A DNA stretch of 64,000 nucleotides. Source: Corinectria fuckeliana (taxonomy: Eukaryota > Ascomycota > Sordariomycetes > Hypocreales > Nectriaceae). The notes under the pieces were generated by a model. That model was not told the DNA's origin. It made no database searches and saw only the letters and a program-made list of their open reading frames with translations. The translations under genes were made by a program, and so were the position numbers. Numbering within the stretch: the stretch's first letter is position 1; each line of letters begins with the position of its first letter. The DNA lies in the NCBI GenBank assembly GCA_019137255.1, contig WPDH01000169.1, forward strand, positions 124,001-188,000. Reading direction: 5' to 3'. Below, in pieces: positions 1 through 14,900 of this stretch.

Positions 1-3000
1 AAGCTTTAATAGTATAAAGGTATACTTCTTTAATATATAAAAGATAGCTAAACTATTCTTTATATATAGCCTATAAACTATTAGCTAAGTTGCTTATAAG
101 AGATACTTAATATAAACCTTAATATTAGAGTTCCCTTCTTCTCTTATTAAATCATAGTAGTAAATAGAGCCTTCTATTTTGTTAATCTTAAGGAGGCTAA
201 AGTGATTATTATATTAAAATACAGAAAAGAAGTATACTAAGCTAATATATGCTTCTGTCTAGAGGTGCTATTCTTATATCTGCCTCTTAGCTATTTTAAA
301 AGGGTGTTAAATAGTAGTATTAGATTATATCTGCCTATAAATAAGGATAGAAAAGCTAACTTAAATATAAGCTAGTTTGTTAGATAGGTATAAGTAAGTA
401 AGAATAATCTTATTATTAAGCTATATTAACATACTAAGCTGTCTTAGTAACTCTATCCTAAAGCTGAAAGTAGTGCTGTAAATAATAAGATTACTACTAG
501 CACCTAAGTCTTATACCTTCTTATAAAAGATATTAAGCTTAATATGTCTAGTAGATAGCTTAGAGCTAGAGACTAGCAAGCCTTCACTCTTAAGATTATT
601 ATAAAACTTATCTAAGTCTATCCTCCCTATTTCTGCTAATAGCCCTACTTAAGCCTCTAGGATTCTTAAGACAGCTATCTTATTTAGGCTATCCTAGACT
701 TTTTTAATTAGTATATATAATAATAACTTTAGCGACTTTACTAGTTGCTTATAACAGATTAGTAAGGTACAAATCTTGCCTTAGGGGATATAGTTACTAG
801 GTATTATTAAGCAAGATGCTAGTGCTAAGTTTATCTACTAACTAAGCCTACTTCTACCTATAAGTTAAGTGTGTGTTAATATTCTTATAGTATTAATTCT
901 ATCTTACTATCTTATTAGCGCTTAAGAGCTTAAAGCTAAGAACTCTTATTAAAACACCTTTTATAGCTTATTAGCTAGTTATTTTACTATTTATATAGTA
1001 TACTTAAGACACTTAAGACTTATACCACTTAGTGTAAGTAATAACTATAAGTGTATAGTAAATAAATCCTTTATACTATTTGTTATACCCTGCTTCTAGA
1101 AGTACTATCCACTTTATACTATCTAACTATAATATATCACACTTTATCTCCCTGTTTATAAGAAAGTCTAAGAGAGCTTTATATATTCCCTATAAGTTCC
1201 CTAGTATACTAAGCTTTTAAACTCACTTATAACTATCTCTAATAAAGTCACTAGTAGCTTTATTAAGAGAGCTTAGTTACTCTTAAACATGATTATCTAC
1301 TTTAGTTAGAGAAGTGGTATTTCTGTTACTTATTAGTAATAGTGTTATCTCTAGTGTTATAAGCTTAGTACTGTGATTTAAAGTTAATATATCTCCTGTA
1401 AGTATACCTCTAACTATAGTAACTATATCTATAGTTATTATAACTATACTAGGATTCTTACTACTATTTATCTAATACTAGAATGTTATATAGTAGAAGA
1501 CCTTTAGAGCTGGCTTATTTTGCTAGCTATCTTCTGTAAGGATAGACTATATCTTCTTGTTAGCTATATGTTAGATAGTAGATTATAACCCCTTAAGTTC
1601 ACTATTACTATTACAGGCTAGCAAGTTATTATACTCTCTATTATATCCTATAGATATAATTTAGCCACTATCTTTCTAGGCGATTAATCTACACTTATCA
1701 CTCTATTCTAGCTTTATAGTAGCTTTAAGTCTAACTTCACTTTAAGCTCTAATAATACTGCCTCTAATATCTATCTTATTATATAACTTATTATAGCTGC
1801 GGTAAAAAATAAGACTAAAGTATTATATCTAGTGCTATTCTTAAGACAACTATTAGCTTAGGAGTAACTTAAGGTTTTCCCTAAGGGTGTCTTTAGTATG
1901 CTATAGGCTACTATTAATAATACTATTAATAATGTTTTTAAGATTAAGAGGCAAGCAGAGATAATTTATAGCAGCCTTAGTCACTAACTTAGTCTGCTTA
2001 AGATTATCTGTGCTCTATAGCTAGCAGCTGTTCTTATTATCTATAAGAGTACTAAGTTTAACAGGTAGTAGCTCTAGTAAGACTCTATAACTTATTAAGT
2101 CTAATAGGAATACTATATTTCTAGTCGACTAGTATATAATAGGTATCTTAATAACATAAGAGGTGTGGAGTATTTTTCTTAGAATTTAGAGTTAAGCAAA
2201 AAAGAGAGTAGAAATAAAAGAAAGCTATACTTAACTTAGTGGAGGTTGTAACCTTTATAGCCTAAGTTTCCAGCCTACTATCACTCAGGCTATAACACTA
2301 ATTCGCAGCCTTTAAGGCTATAAATAGCTAAACTAATAACATAAGTCAGCTAGCCCCTTCTTATTACCTAGCTAGTATAACTTCCTAGAAAGTCATCTTA
2401 TAAAGAACTATAGACAGGTAAGTATACTTATTATAGTCACATCTTAATACTAGCACCTAATCTCTATATAACTTTCTAACATTCTATATAGTATATAAAA
2501 TAGTACTATTACTAAGCACGCTTATATTATTATAAGTTACCTAAGTAACTATTATAGCCAGCCTTAAGGTCTACTCTTATTTATTTCTAGGGGCTTTTAG
2601 AGTAGGATTAAAAAATTAAGAATACTTATGTTAATTTACATCTATTAGAAACAGTAGAGAGAGTAGGTAAGATAAAAGGATAAATATAATTTCTCTGTTT
2701 ATATCTTCTTATTAAGTAGAAATCTCTAAAGATAAATAGTAAATATAGATAAAATAATAATACAGTAAGTAATAGCACTATATCTAGCTAAAAGTCTTTA
2801 TAAGCCTCTAATATAAATATAATCTTAGCATCTCTAAGCTATACTCTAGGAATTTAGTATAAAGATCTCTAATTGCTATACATATTAGCTTACCTAGCTT
2901 TTCTTTATTATTATAACCCTAAGGCAAACAACTATAATAATATATTAGTTTAGTAAAGATTATCCTAATTTATATACTTACTACTAGTATAATATTAATA

Positions 3001-4228
3001 GCTTAGTATGCCCTTTTTGTTTAAGATTATCTCTTACTAATACTTATATAGCTATATATATCTTATAACTAACCCTCTAGGCAGTCCTGTATATATTTAG
3101 CTAGCATATAAGTATAAACTTTAGTAATAGCTTTTATATTTTCCCTTAGATCTGGGTCTCTTTAGTAGTATCTATTTTATACGCTAGGAGTTTCTCTAGT
3201 ATCTTAGTCTAAGTAGTAGTATACTTAGAGATACCTTCACGTAAGAGCCTTAGCTGTAGTTAACACAGTTAAATAATATTAGATATCTTTAGGACTTATA
3301 ATTAGTTGCTTTTAGACCTAGAGTAGTTAAGAGGAATAGGTAGTGATTATAAAGTAGAGACTTAACTTAAAGATATTAGCTAATTTATAAACCAGAATAG
3401 TAATATACTTAAGATAAGATGCTTTTAGAACTATAATTATACTAATAGTATTAGTAGAATCAGGAATCAGGGGATCTACATACCTTAGAGAGAAAGAATA
3501 TAACACTTACTATAGCTGTTTATTTAGAGGTGTTATAATAGGCTATAATACCACCTGCTAACTACAGCCCTTAGCTGTAAATATAGTAGTAAACTCTTCC
3601 TATTTCTTATATAGGCTAATAACCTTACGCAGACTTTATATTAGCATATTAAAGCTAGTAGTCTTAGTAGCATATCTAAGCCTAATAATTTTATTATCCT
3701 TATAGAGTTTTATAACTACTTGCCTTATAACACCTCTAGGGAAATTAATATTCACTTAAATACAGTCTGTATTAACTATATTAATATTAGCAAACTATCT
3801 AGGGAGTTTAAATTCTAACTAACTAGACTAGAGTTAGCAGATAATATAAGAATAGGATATAAACTATATAATTTAACATCTTTGTTTAAAAGACGCTATA
3901 GTTAGTTATAGAGACTAGTATTAAACCTTATAAACTTCTAAGCTTAAAGCTTTTAACAAAATTTAAGATATTACTAGCTATAATAAGTGTAAAAAATAGT
4001 ATTATCCTCTTCTAAGTATATAATATTACTACTAGAGATGTTTAATAATAATAATCAGAGAATAGAAAAAGAAAAAAAGAAAAGAGTATAAGATATTTTA
4101 GTATACTTACTCTAACTAAAAGGTATTTAGTAGCAGCTCTATATGCTTATTATAACTGTTAACTAAGAAAATCACTTAAGTAATATTTATAAAGAGAAGT
4201 AAGATTATCTTAGACTAATATAGTAGTT
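1..4228. other. degenerate DNA, no gene resolved
   Basis: TpA-rich throughout, with TAA/TAG dense in the frames I read. A short stretch near 2220-2350 keeps more CpA and contains complementary segments around 2255 and 2287, but it was not resolved as an element. No protein family was recognised. Confidence 0.5.
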
Positions 4229-4264
4229 AGTACTTATATATACTTATACTATACCTTAAAGAGG

Positions 4265-4405
4265 TTTATTATAAGTGGCTTTAAACTAATTATAATATCC
4301 TTAATCACACACCCTATCTATATATATATACTCTTATACCTATATAAACACTATTTTGTTCTTATTACCTTTCTTAGTTTACACCTCACCCTTTAGAGAT
4401 AATAG
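4265..4405 (+). repeat. dispersed direct repeat, copy 1
   Basis: The block 4269-4304 matches 16445-16480 at about 34 of 36 positions. A second block, 4387-4405, matches 16504-16522 at 17 of 19, both differences being C/T. The two copies are in the same orientation, about 12.2 kb apart. The segment between the blocks is longer here (with a short TA run) than in the other copy. They could be terminal repeats of one large retroelement or two fragments of the same family. The sequence does not decide this. Confidence 0.6.
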
Positions 4406-4410
4406 CTAGC

Positions 4411-7400
4411 TAATCTCACTCTTTTTTATCATCTTAGAGATATAAAGTATAGTAAACTAGCTGTATTCTTACTCTAGTAAAGCTCTTATTACCCCTTCTG
4501 CTAAGCGCTTATTAAGAAGCAGACCTCTCCTTCCTGTGGAACATTTAGGGAGTCTTATAGTAGTATCTATAGTCTATAGATAAGATATAAGATTTGTGAG
4601 AGATATTATAAGAGACCTTTTATACTAAATAAAACTACCTATAGTATTAATACTAATATAAATATGCTTTAAATTAAGTATTAATAGACTCTAGGATTTT
4701 TTGTTAGTATAGAAGATAAGGCATAATATCTTATAGTTTTAGTTATAGTTAGAACTATATAAGAAGAAAGTTATATTCTTATATATAATAATATAAACTA
4801 CCTTAGATCTGCCCTTCTAAGTCTTTTATATTCTTCTTTCTCTAATTACTAATACAAATAGATATTTAAAACCTACTTGCTATATCTCTTAAGGCATATC
4901 CTTTAAAGTGATAATAGACTTCTCTAAAGTCTACTACTCTTATACTTAAGCATATTATATTACTTTTTCCTAGAGGCTTTCTTAGGAATATTAGGGGGGC
5001 GTTCTAGGTTGTTATATAGGCTTAGGTTATCCTACTAATAAGAGCTAGAGCTCTACTATGCTAAAAGTAGAAAGCTATAATTCTAGGTATTTAACATAAG
5101 GGGGGTTAATAGCCTAGCCTTTCCTAACTTTTAAGACTACCTAGGTGAAAGATTAGATATATTTAACTAAATAGGCTGGTTACTAATATTACTTAACTTT
5201 TTTAGTATATTATAGATATCACTATATAAACAACTGTAACTCCTGTTATTATAAGTAGTATATATCACTATAATAGTATTTGTTATCTCTCTTATACTAG
5301 TATTTTCTTACTTTAGTAGTATTCTTAAGGTGAGAATAGTAAGGTTAGAAAGATATTAGCAACATTCTTTTACCTTATCTAAATGCTGCTTTAGCTTCAC
5401 TCTAGTTTTAAATTTCTTATTATACTTTAGGTATTATATTTTCTTTAAAGCCTGTTAATATATATTAATATGTTAGTGAAAGAGAGTAGTATTAATAGTA
5501 GCTTTATTAATTTCTCTATTATAGCCTTATAGGACTACCTAAAGCTTATAGCTAAACTATTTTACGCTAAATATAAGAATTTTAGGCAGCTTTAAATGTA
5601 AAGAAGCAGTAAAGGCGGTTTAGAGATAATAAGTATAAAGATAATATGATTAAGCTGTTAATACTTATCTTAGTATTATTAAGGATTTTATAAAGGTCTA
5701 TATTACTAATATAAAAGAAGAAAAGGTAAATAAGATTAAATAACTAAAAGATAGCAGTACTAAAATAAAAGGCTATAAAGATATCTTATAGTAAAGATTA
5801 GTATAGGTTTTTATTATATATACTAATATAAGTAGATATAGTCTACTCTTAGACTTTAGGTCTTTTAGTTATTTAAAACCTGTATAGATAAGAATAATTA
5901 TCTTAGAGGGGTGTAAATACTCGCTCTATATATAGCTAACTAGTGTGAAGGTGTATATAACAGCTGTAACTACTAGTATAGTTTTCTCTTTACAGCTAGG
6001 TAATCTACTTCTTATTACCCACCCTATCTAAGTGGTGTTACTTTTTCCTAATATTAGATATATATTAGCTAAGATAAGGTGAGTTCTAGATGCTATATTA
6101 GTTAAGAACTAGGCTAAGAAGTCTTTCCCTAAGGATACTACACACCTTTTATTATAAATATTAGCTATGCCTTACTAGTAATATCTATCTACTTTAAATT
6201 CCTTCTCACCTTTATACTTTATCTAATTCCTAGTTCTTATTACTCTTATCTAATATTTAAACTTTTGCTAATATAATACTCACCTTAGTAAAGCTAGCAA
6301 ACATCTGTTTATTACTTAACTCTATAAGGTTTATCTACTAATAGTTTTATAGAATTATAGCCTTACACCTATTAAGCTCTTCTTAGAGACTACCTTTAAT
6401 TTTCTTATTTACAGTCTTATAGCTCTTTATAGAGTTTGCCCTTCTTAGGATAACTACTTTAGCCTTCTAACTTAACTTAAGCCTGCAAACTTTTATCTCT
6501 ACCTATTATAAGATCTAAACAAAAGGCTACAGCTTAATCCTAAATTCTATAGTAAGAATCTAGAATCTCTACTTAATACCTTTTATGCTTATTTATACTA
6601 AATACAGACTATCTGTTATAATAGTGTTAAGATGCTTAGCTATAATAAAAAACTATATATACCTAAAAATACTAAAATTTATAATCTTATTCTTAAATAC
6701 TTAAGCGAAGATATAATATACCTACAGCTTAACACTTAGGATATAAAAGCTAAATACTATAATTACTATCCTCTAATCACTCTTAGAATGCTATACAGTC
6801 TCTTAAGAATATATATTTCTTATAGGTTATCTATCTTATTATCTCTTATATAACTTTAGAAAAACCACTATATAGCCTACTAGCCTCCTTTTTCTCCTCT
6901 TTTAACTCTTTCTGCGCTAATAAAGTCTATCACTCCTAATAAATAGCATAATAATAAACATCTATTATATTCTAATAATTAGTTAAGGTCTAACTCAGAG
7001 AGTTATAAGAGTTCTAATAAGAATAACCTTAGAGAAAAGATATAATAGCTAAGAGAGCTAAAATTAAAGAGAAATATATCTAAGTAGCAGCTAATATTTA
7101 TATTAAAAGATTAGAAGGATAGTCTAAGTTATATAATAGTTTATCTAGTAATATTATTTAATCTCTTAATAATATTAATTCTAGTGTGGCTTATAGTTAA
7201 TAAGTAGGATATAATTATATTTATATTATAGCTTTTAAAGTTTAAGCTTTAGCTAGTATTAAGTTATTCTTATAAAGACTTATACTATATATCTAGCTTA
7301 AGAATACATACTATAACTTTATATTCCTAAGAAATAATACCTAAGAAGTAGATATAGCCGCCAGATAAGTATACTTATAAGAACATATAGTACTACTATT

Positions 7401-9180
7401 ATAGAAACTAGTACCTTACTTATAGAGTGGCTTAGGTATTAGTAGTAGTGTTATAATACTAGCTATATATATAGCAAAAAAGCTATAAGGCGAGAGGCAA
7501 ACTAAGTATAGGTAGGTTACTTTTAGCTAAGAGTATAAGAGTAGGCTCTCAAATTAGGCGCTTATATTATAAGAGGGCGGGCACTCTACAGGGTAGCTCT
7601 TAAGTTAGGCAGCTTATAGTAAAGAGAGTGAGATGTAATATCTCACACTTAAAGTACCTATTTACTTTCACACCCTTCTAGGCCTACTTATCCCTACTCT
7701 TAGATAGCAGTCTTTATTAGGCGTCTATATAGTTAAGATCACTTTATATACTAGTCTATCATATTATGCTAACAGCTTAGGCATAGCTCTGTTCTTTATT
7801 ATTATAAAGTATAGTTATATCTTATATAGATTACTATCTTTTATCACTGTCTTTTATTACTGTCTTTTTAGCGCACTTTAGATCCTATTTTGCCCTATTA
7901 TTTCTAAAGTATATACCCTACATATAATAATTTTCTAACCTACTAGTCTATACTAGCTAGTCAGCTCTTACTATCTTTATAGGCTTTACTTACAGGCTTA
8001 ACTAATGTATTCTTATAAGTCCCCTAGAGTGATTATATCTTAGTGCTATTATTTTCTCTAGACTGTAATACTTAGACACTCTTAGTTATATTAGCCTACA
8101 CTTTATCTTATACCTTCTTATAAACTGCTAAGAACCATTCTGTTCTAACCCTACTAGTTGTTATATTTAAGGCTGGCTTCTTAGACCTTATATTTCTAAC
8201 TAAATAAGATCCTTAAAGTATAACATATTATAAGCACTTAACTCTATAGTATAAGACACCTATACTAACTAAGATCTAACTTTAACTTAAATTACTATTT
8301 TCTTTAATTACTAAAAGAAAGTTAAAACAGGCTTTAAAAGTACTATTAGAGGTAACAGAGTAGTTTTTAATAAATTTTAAGTAAAAAGGTTAGATTAGTC
8401 TATTAGCTATAAATTCCCTACTAATACTATCTAGCATTTAATTATAATAAAGACAACTATAAGGCTAAGATTTAGTTTCTTAAACTTTATAACTATAGCT
8501 AGTTATCACTACTCTAAAAGTAATATAAGTTACTCTTAACACTTAATTTAAACTTATATCTAGGTTACTTATAAAGAAGTGAACTTTAGTTAGCTGTTTA
8601 TATAATAATTAATTTATATAATAAACTAGAGAAGTATAGCCTAGTTGATTATCACTATAGTATATAAGAGAAATATATTATATCTAGTAAGTCTTAATCC
8701 TATTTATAAGGAGTTTATACTAATTAAATAGTAGCTAAAAAGGTAGATAATATATAGGAAATTAGTAGCAGAAATTAATAATTCTACTAGTTATATAAGG
8801 TCACACACTATTAGGGCTTAACAGTTGCTAGAGTTATTAGGAGGGTAGGGAAAGATAGCTAATTTTATAGATAATAGTAATACTTAGTAGATTTAAACTA
8901 GCACTTAGCAATACCAAGCTAAATCAGCGTATTACTGCTTTAATAAGCCACCTTAATAAGTTAATATGATTATAAATAATAACCTTAAGATCCTTTTATT
9001 ACTCCGCCTTTAGTAGTAATACTAATATTATCTAGAACTGTTAGCATGCTTTCTAGACTGCTTATTATCTAGATAACTTTATCTCCTTAAGTAAATAACA
9101 CTAATAAACACTTTCTATTATAATTAAACCTACTAATAGAACTAGTGTTATATCTATAGTAATTCTTATTAAGTATATCT
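4411..9180. other. degenerate DNA, no gene resolved
   Basis: No frame stands out clearly. A short direct duplication lies near 7838-7866. The 16 bases at 7354-7369 recur at 17732-17747 with one C/T difference, hinting at a shared family. At 8711-8990 a plus frame reads as a Gln/Asn-rich stretch with a Tyr-Tyr-Cys-Phe segment near 8930. This was considered as a degenerate gag and is too weak to call. Confidence 0.4.
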
Positions 9181-9612
9181 GTGAAGAGTATAGTAGTAAA
9201 GCCCTACTATAGAGCCTCCTAAGACATATTATTAAAAGGCTTAACTATAGGTAGTAACTAGCCCGCATACTAGTTCTTCTTTTATTATAGGATTTACTAT
9301 CATAATATTATCACTAAGCTTAAGTTATACTATAGTTTTACTATTAAACTTATAGATATTATTATCACCTCTAAGTGTATATTTATAACTTACCTCTAGA
9401 AAGAATTACAGCAGAAGAGCAGGTGGGTTAATACCTAAAGTCAGCTTAATATAATTTTATTTCCCTCTACTTACTAATCGCGATAAGGCTAGGATAATAA
9501 AGCGCTAGTGAATAACTAGGAAGAGACTTAACTAGAGGGTATAAGCTAGATTTTATTTGTTATTAAGCAATCTAGGCATAGTATATTAAGATAAGAATTA
9601 TATATATTAATT
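9181..9612 (+). pseudogene. weak relic coding tract, unrecognised
   Basis: Product not recognised. One plus frame from 9181 has only about six TAA/TAG in its first 100 codons, fewer than the surroundings. It includes a stretch rich in Tyr, Lys and Ile followed by a basic segment with a Leu-Gln-Gln-Lys-Ser-Arg-Trp run near 9415. Towards 9600 the stops increase. There is no clear start or end. It may be a fragment of a longer relic extending to about 10230, where another stretch (9895-10230) reads similarly. Confidence 0.28.
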
Positions 9613-12600
9613 AAAAAAGCAACTATAAGTTTAAAAGAGAGATATTATCTATATATAGTATAAGAATTATTAACAGATTAGATAAACATTTTTTCTTTTA
9701 ATTTGCTATAGTAAGAAACTAACCTAAGTTTCTTTATAAGAGAAAGTTATCTAAGCCTAAGTACCTAAGTATTATTTTACTAGAGAAAAAAATCACTGTT
9801 TATAAAGGCAGCCCCCGCCTTAAATTTAGCTATAATATTAATAATTATAACATATCCTAAATACACTATTCCCTTTATATATTATGTTATTACTAGATCG
9901 CCCTATTACGCCTATAGTTTACTAGCTTAAACAGCGCTAAAAACATCTTTACTAAGCACTAGCATAATTTACTCTCTTACTATAACTAATAAGAAACTAT
10001 CTATACTATAAGTTAATAATAAGCAAATATAAATAAGAAGAATTAAATATACTAATAGTATATTTTTTAGTTAAGAACTCAAATAGATCTTTTATAAAAT
10101 TCTTATTAAACAGGGTAGTAAGCCTAAGATAATAGTCGTCTATAGTTATTAGTAGGTATACTAATACTACATAATTAAGCGCTAAATTAACTAGCTTGTA
10201 AAATTAAAATATATATAATATTATATAGTGATAATAGTGATTTCTATTTAATATTAGATTATAAGTGGTTTATATCTATATCTGTAATTCTTAGTGAAAG
10301 ACTAATAGTTATATTAGTAGGAGCTTATAAAGAGTATAAGGTGCGTATTTTGCCTAAACTCTTTATTATAAGACTCTTATATAATACTAGTAATATTATT
10401 ATTAGCTATAATATATAGTTATATCTATAGCGCTAAGTTCTTAGCCTAATAGATATATTTAGGCTAAAGCTTAGAGCTTATTCTCTTAATTTTCTTTATA
10501 GATATATACAGCCCTAAGATAATAAGTAGAAATAGTTTTTTATCTTATAAGAAGTTAATCTATAAGTTAGGATCTATAGTTAGAGTGTTAATAAAGGCCC
10601 TAAGACAGCTTAGAGATATTTAGCTAAAGTGCTTAAAGCTAGGCTATAGCATGTTAAGAGCATCTTTTAACACGGCTAATACCTCTGCTTACTAAATAAA
10701 CATATAGCATAAGGTAATAGCCTTACTCCTGTTAGCTTCACTTAACTATTAGCTGTCAGCTTTCTTAATAGCCTTAATAATATCTATAAATAGAAGAATT
10801 AGCCTTAGTATAGATATCTAGGTAAGAGTGTCTAGGTAAGAGTGTTTAAGCAAGACTGCCTATACTAGAGCCTTATCACTTACCTTATATAATACTATAT
10901 TACATATAATAGAGGAGATAAGGCTACTTTATATTAATAACTGCAGATAGGGGTGACCTTAGCCTAAGTATATATCTAGGTATTAATATCTAGATAATAT
11001 TATCTAGGTAATACTATCTAGTGACTAGGTAGAAAGCAGAAATGTAAAATAAGATCTTTATAGGTTGAGATTAATAGCAGGCTAAGAGCGCAAAGATAAG
11101 AGCAAGAGTGTAAGCTATATAATCCCAGCTTCTGCTCAGGCTGTATAGTATCTCTGCTTATCTGTTATAGTCTAATCAGGTGTTAATTATAACCCACCCT
11201 ATATGTCTAATATTTAAGAGTACTAGGTATAACTAGCTTTAGTATAATATAAGCTACTAGGAGAGTACTTAGTAGGCACCTAGTATTAGAGCCACTCTTA
11301 GCTAATAGTATAATTCTTATTAAGTCCCTGTCTCTCACACTTAGGTTTACTAATAATAAGCTAATATAAAATAATTAAACTAACTAAGGTAGCTATTATT
11401 ATCTGTGTTTCTAAGGAAATAGACTTCTATTTATTTAAATTCTCTCTAGACCTTTACAAGCAGGCTGTAAAAGACTTAAGACCTTTAGTGATTTTAAAGA
11501 ATAGATTATTTTTTCTCTGTAAGTATAAGATACTTAACAGTTAACTTTAGGGTTAGACTAATACTGTTAAGATAATATAGCTTTTTAAAACTTGCTTATA
11601 AAGCTTTAGTTTAACTGTTAGAAGTGTTTATATAAGGAGCATAGTAGATAGAGGGATATAAAATTTAGGAAGTATACTAAGTGCTTTAAGAAAGGTAAGA
11701 GATTAGAGGAACTAGTTTTATAGATTTTTAGTTGTAAGATAGAAGTAGTAGACTTAAGGGATACTATACTAAAAGAGGAAGAATATGTAAATAAGCAGCG
11801 TAGGCTTTAATAGTAACTAGGAATATCTTAACTTAGACTTAAGTTAGTACTGTTTTCTTAATTATAAGTTCTTATTCTTAAATCACTAAGTACCTGTTTT
11901 ATAAGCTACTACTAAGAGCTTAAATATAACTTTTTATTAAAGGTAAAAAGCTCTTCTTATTAGACTTATACCTATAAATTAATACTAGGTTTCTTAATTT
12001 ATAAATCTACTACCTAATCTTAGTTTAAAGATAGGAAATCTAGAAATATTTATAAGAGATATAAAGTGAGAAAATATAATTATTGTTTATATTTATTAAC
12101 TAGTAGACTATCTTGTAAATATTCTGCTACTAATAAAAAAATCCTTCTTACTAGACTAAATAACAGGTCTAAAAGATATAGCTTCTAAGTACTTAAGTTT
12201 AAACCTAATTAGCTATCTAAGTATAGCAGCCCCTAATAAACTGCTGTTAAAGTAAACACTAGATTATTAGGTTAAGTTATGTTTAATTAAGAATAGGGTG
12301 TTAAAGTTATTAACAGTCTTAAGTGCGGATTAAGAATATTTTATAGCCTAAAGTGAAACTAGTCAGCTTAGATATATTATTAAATAGTAATTTATTATAG
12401 TTATATAATATAGTAATCTCTATAGTATACTCTAATTATAAATATAACTCTAATTAGCTATAAAGACCTTATATTATATTAAGCTTATAACAAAAATAAA
12501 GATTTTCTTATATTTAAGAACTATTTTTCTATTTTATAAGTAGTATTCTAGCTTAAGCATATTAAAAGGTTATTTAACTTGTCTTAAATACCTCTAACTA

Positions 12601-14090
12601 ACTTTAAGTTATCTCTAAGATACTAAGAACTATTTTAGTCCCTTTAAGAAGGTACTAATCCCTATTATAAGAAAAGCACTTAAATGCTTATAAGGCTATA
12701 ACAAGCTTAAGCTAAAAGTGTATCCCCTTATAAGTAGTAAATAGTTAGACAGCTTAGTTGTGTGGTTTTATAAGCTAGGAGAGAAACACTAGATTACTTA
12801 GCAAGAGAGCAACCTAAGTAAGGTCTTAATATATAAACACCTAGATTATATATAAAAGATATTTAATCTAGTTTAGAGATATAAATTAGTAGTAAGCTTA
12901 AATATTCTAAAGGTAAGTAGGCCTAACCTTTAATAAATAAGGTAAAAGAGAAATAGTATTTATTTTGTGGTGTTATAGTCCTATAAGTGAGAACTTAAAC
13001 TATAAAGATATCTTAGTTGCTATTATTGTTTTTTAACATACTAGAGAAGGGCTAATAATTAATAGAGCACCTACTAAAGTTGGCGATAAAGTTAAATTAA
13101 ACAAGCTATCTTATATTAGGGTTAAAAATAGTCAGGAGCTGCTTCTTCTAGTAGTATATTAGAAATAGTTTAAATATCTATAGTATATTTAAATATAGGA
13201 TTTATAGTCTGCTAGTTATAAAGCTTATAGCCAGAGGAAATTTCTTATAACTAGCTATATTCTATAGTAGTATTAGAAGTTTAGCATACTTAAAGGTTAT
13301 CTAGCAAATCCTAATCTGCTTTATATTTAGGTCTTAGCGTTTTATAATTAGTAGCTATATACTTATTATAAGCTAACTTAAGTTCTTAACACTTAGTTAA
13401 AGAGTAAATTCTAAGAAATAACCTTATTATCCTATAGTTAGTATTCTCTTCTTATATTACTTTAACCTGCTAGTATGTTACTTTAACCTGCTAGTTAATA
13501 ACTTTTTTATAAGAAGGTACTTAACTAATAACTAAGAAGATTATTTTGCAAAGTTAGGGCGAAAAGGTGTAGAAAAGTCTATAGATTAACTTTTAGTCTT
13601 ACCTTATAATACTAAGAGCTGTAAGAGCATAATTACCCCTCTTTGCCTAAAATAGTATCTCTATTCTTATAGAATCTACAGGCTAGTCTTTAAGTTGTTT
13701 TTTAAGCTGTGGTTTAAGTTATTATCTAAGTTGTTTATATTATTAATTAAATTCTTCTTAGGGTGTTCCTTTAGTATATTTAATTAGATAGCACTAGTAA
13801 TTAAATAAAATAGTTCCTAAAGAGCTTAGATATTTCCCTTCTAGTGCCTAAATAGATTAATAAAATAAGCTGTAAGAATAAGAAAGTTAAGATATTTAGT
13901 AAGAAGTATTAATTTAATAAGTGCTATAATTAGCAAAAGTAGAACAGTAATAGGTTTATACCTAAGTGCGTTCTTAAGAGGGATTATCTAGCTACCTAGT
14001 ATTATAAAAATATTATTAGATATAGTGTATAACTAGAAGAGAAATTAGCTATAGACTAGGAATTATTTACTAGTCTGGGAATTAAGTTAT
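9613..14090. other. degenerate DNA with small duplications
   Basis: No gene is resolved. Two small tandem duplications are visible: a 14-base unit twice at 10817-10844, and an 18-base block at 13457-13474 repeated at 13478-13495. A loosely repeated TCTAGGTAAT-like motif lies around 10975-11030. The last kilobase reads as Leu/Gln-rich in plus frames, but stops are dense. Confidence 0.45.
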
Positions 14091-14309
14091 AGAGCAGAAA
14101 GCAAGCTAAAGAGCAGAAAGCAGGTTATAAAGCAGAAAGCAGGTAGTAGAGCAGAAAGCGGGTGGTAGAGCAGAAAGCAGGTGGTAAAGCAGAAAGCAGG
14201 TAGTAGAGCAGAAAGCAGGTTATAAAGCAGAAATCAGTATATAGAGCAGAAAGCAGATAGTAAAGCAGAAAGCAAGTAGTAAAGCAGAAATCAGGTTATA
14301 AAGCAGAAT
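14091..14309. repeat. 19-bp minisatellite, 11.5 copies
   Basis: Eleven full 19-base units and a 10-base partial unit run head to tail from 14091. Each has the core AGCAGAAAGCAGG. Units differ mainly by G/A changes (AGAG or AAAG at the start; GGTGGT, GGTAGT or GGTTAT at the end). The unit is not a multiple of three, so it cannot encode a simple peptide repeat in one frame. Unlike its surroundings it is full of CpA: in 14161-14220, CpA+TpG is 8 against ApC+GpT 7. It either arose after the main mutation wave or was a poor RIP target. Confidence 0.95.
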
Positions 14310-14900
14310 ACCATACTAGCTTGCTATCTTATTAGTAATCCTACATATTAATATTAGGGGAGTAAAAGTAGTAAGAAGAGAGGTATAAGGTGTAAGAAGG
14401 GTATATATATATAAATATTTCTAATATACACTCCTAATAGCTATATAACCTTACAGCTACCTAGAGGCAGGTCTGTTATTCTAGGTATCTCTTATAAGAG
14501 ACTTAAATCTAGATATATCCTTATATAACCTATCTTACTAATACGAGTTTTAAATAAGCAGTGAGCTAGGAAATCTCTATATGCTTAAGAAACTTAAGAA
14601 CTTTAGCTATAAGTCTTAATAAAGTAATATTAGATCTAGAAGAAGTGCACTCTTTAGCCTGCATAAATAATAAATAATCACCTCTTCTCTCACAGCTGCT
14701 AAGACTTTCTAGTGCCTAATTCTAAGAGTTATAACTTCTTTTATCCTAAAAGACTAACCTGCTAGTTAACTTAAATAGTTAGTCTAATTAGAAGTCTCTA
14801 GTACAGCTTTATAGTCTCTAAGAACATATACTAATTATATATAGTCTAACTATCTAAGTTTATAATACCTAAGAGACAAATTACAGTTATTAGCTTAAGA

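Noticed and set aside
8711..8990. Copia-type gag with zinc knuckle
   Set aside because: The Cys/Tyr/Phe cluster near 8930 does not give C-x2-C-x4-H-x4-C even after reversing RIP changes.
14091..14309. Possible CRISPR array
   Set aside because: Units are contiguous 19-base repeats without unique spacers, and the context is fungal RIP DNA.
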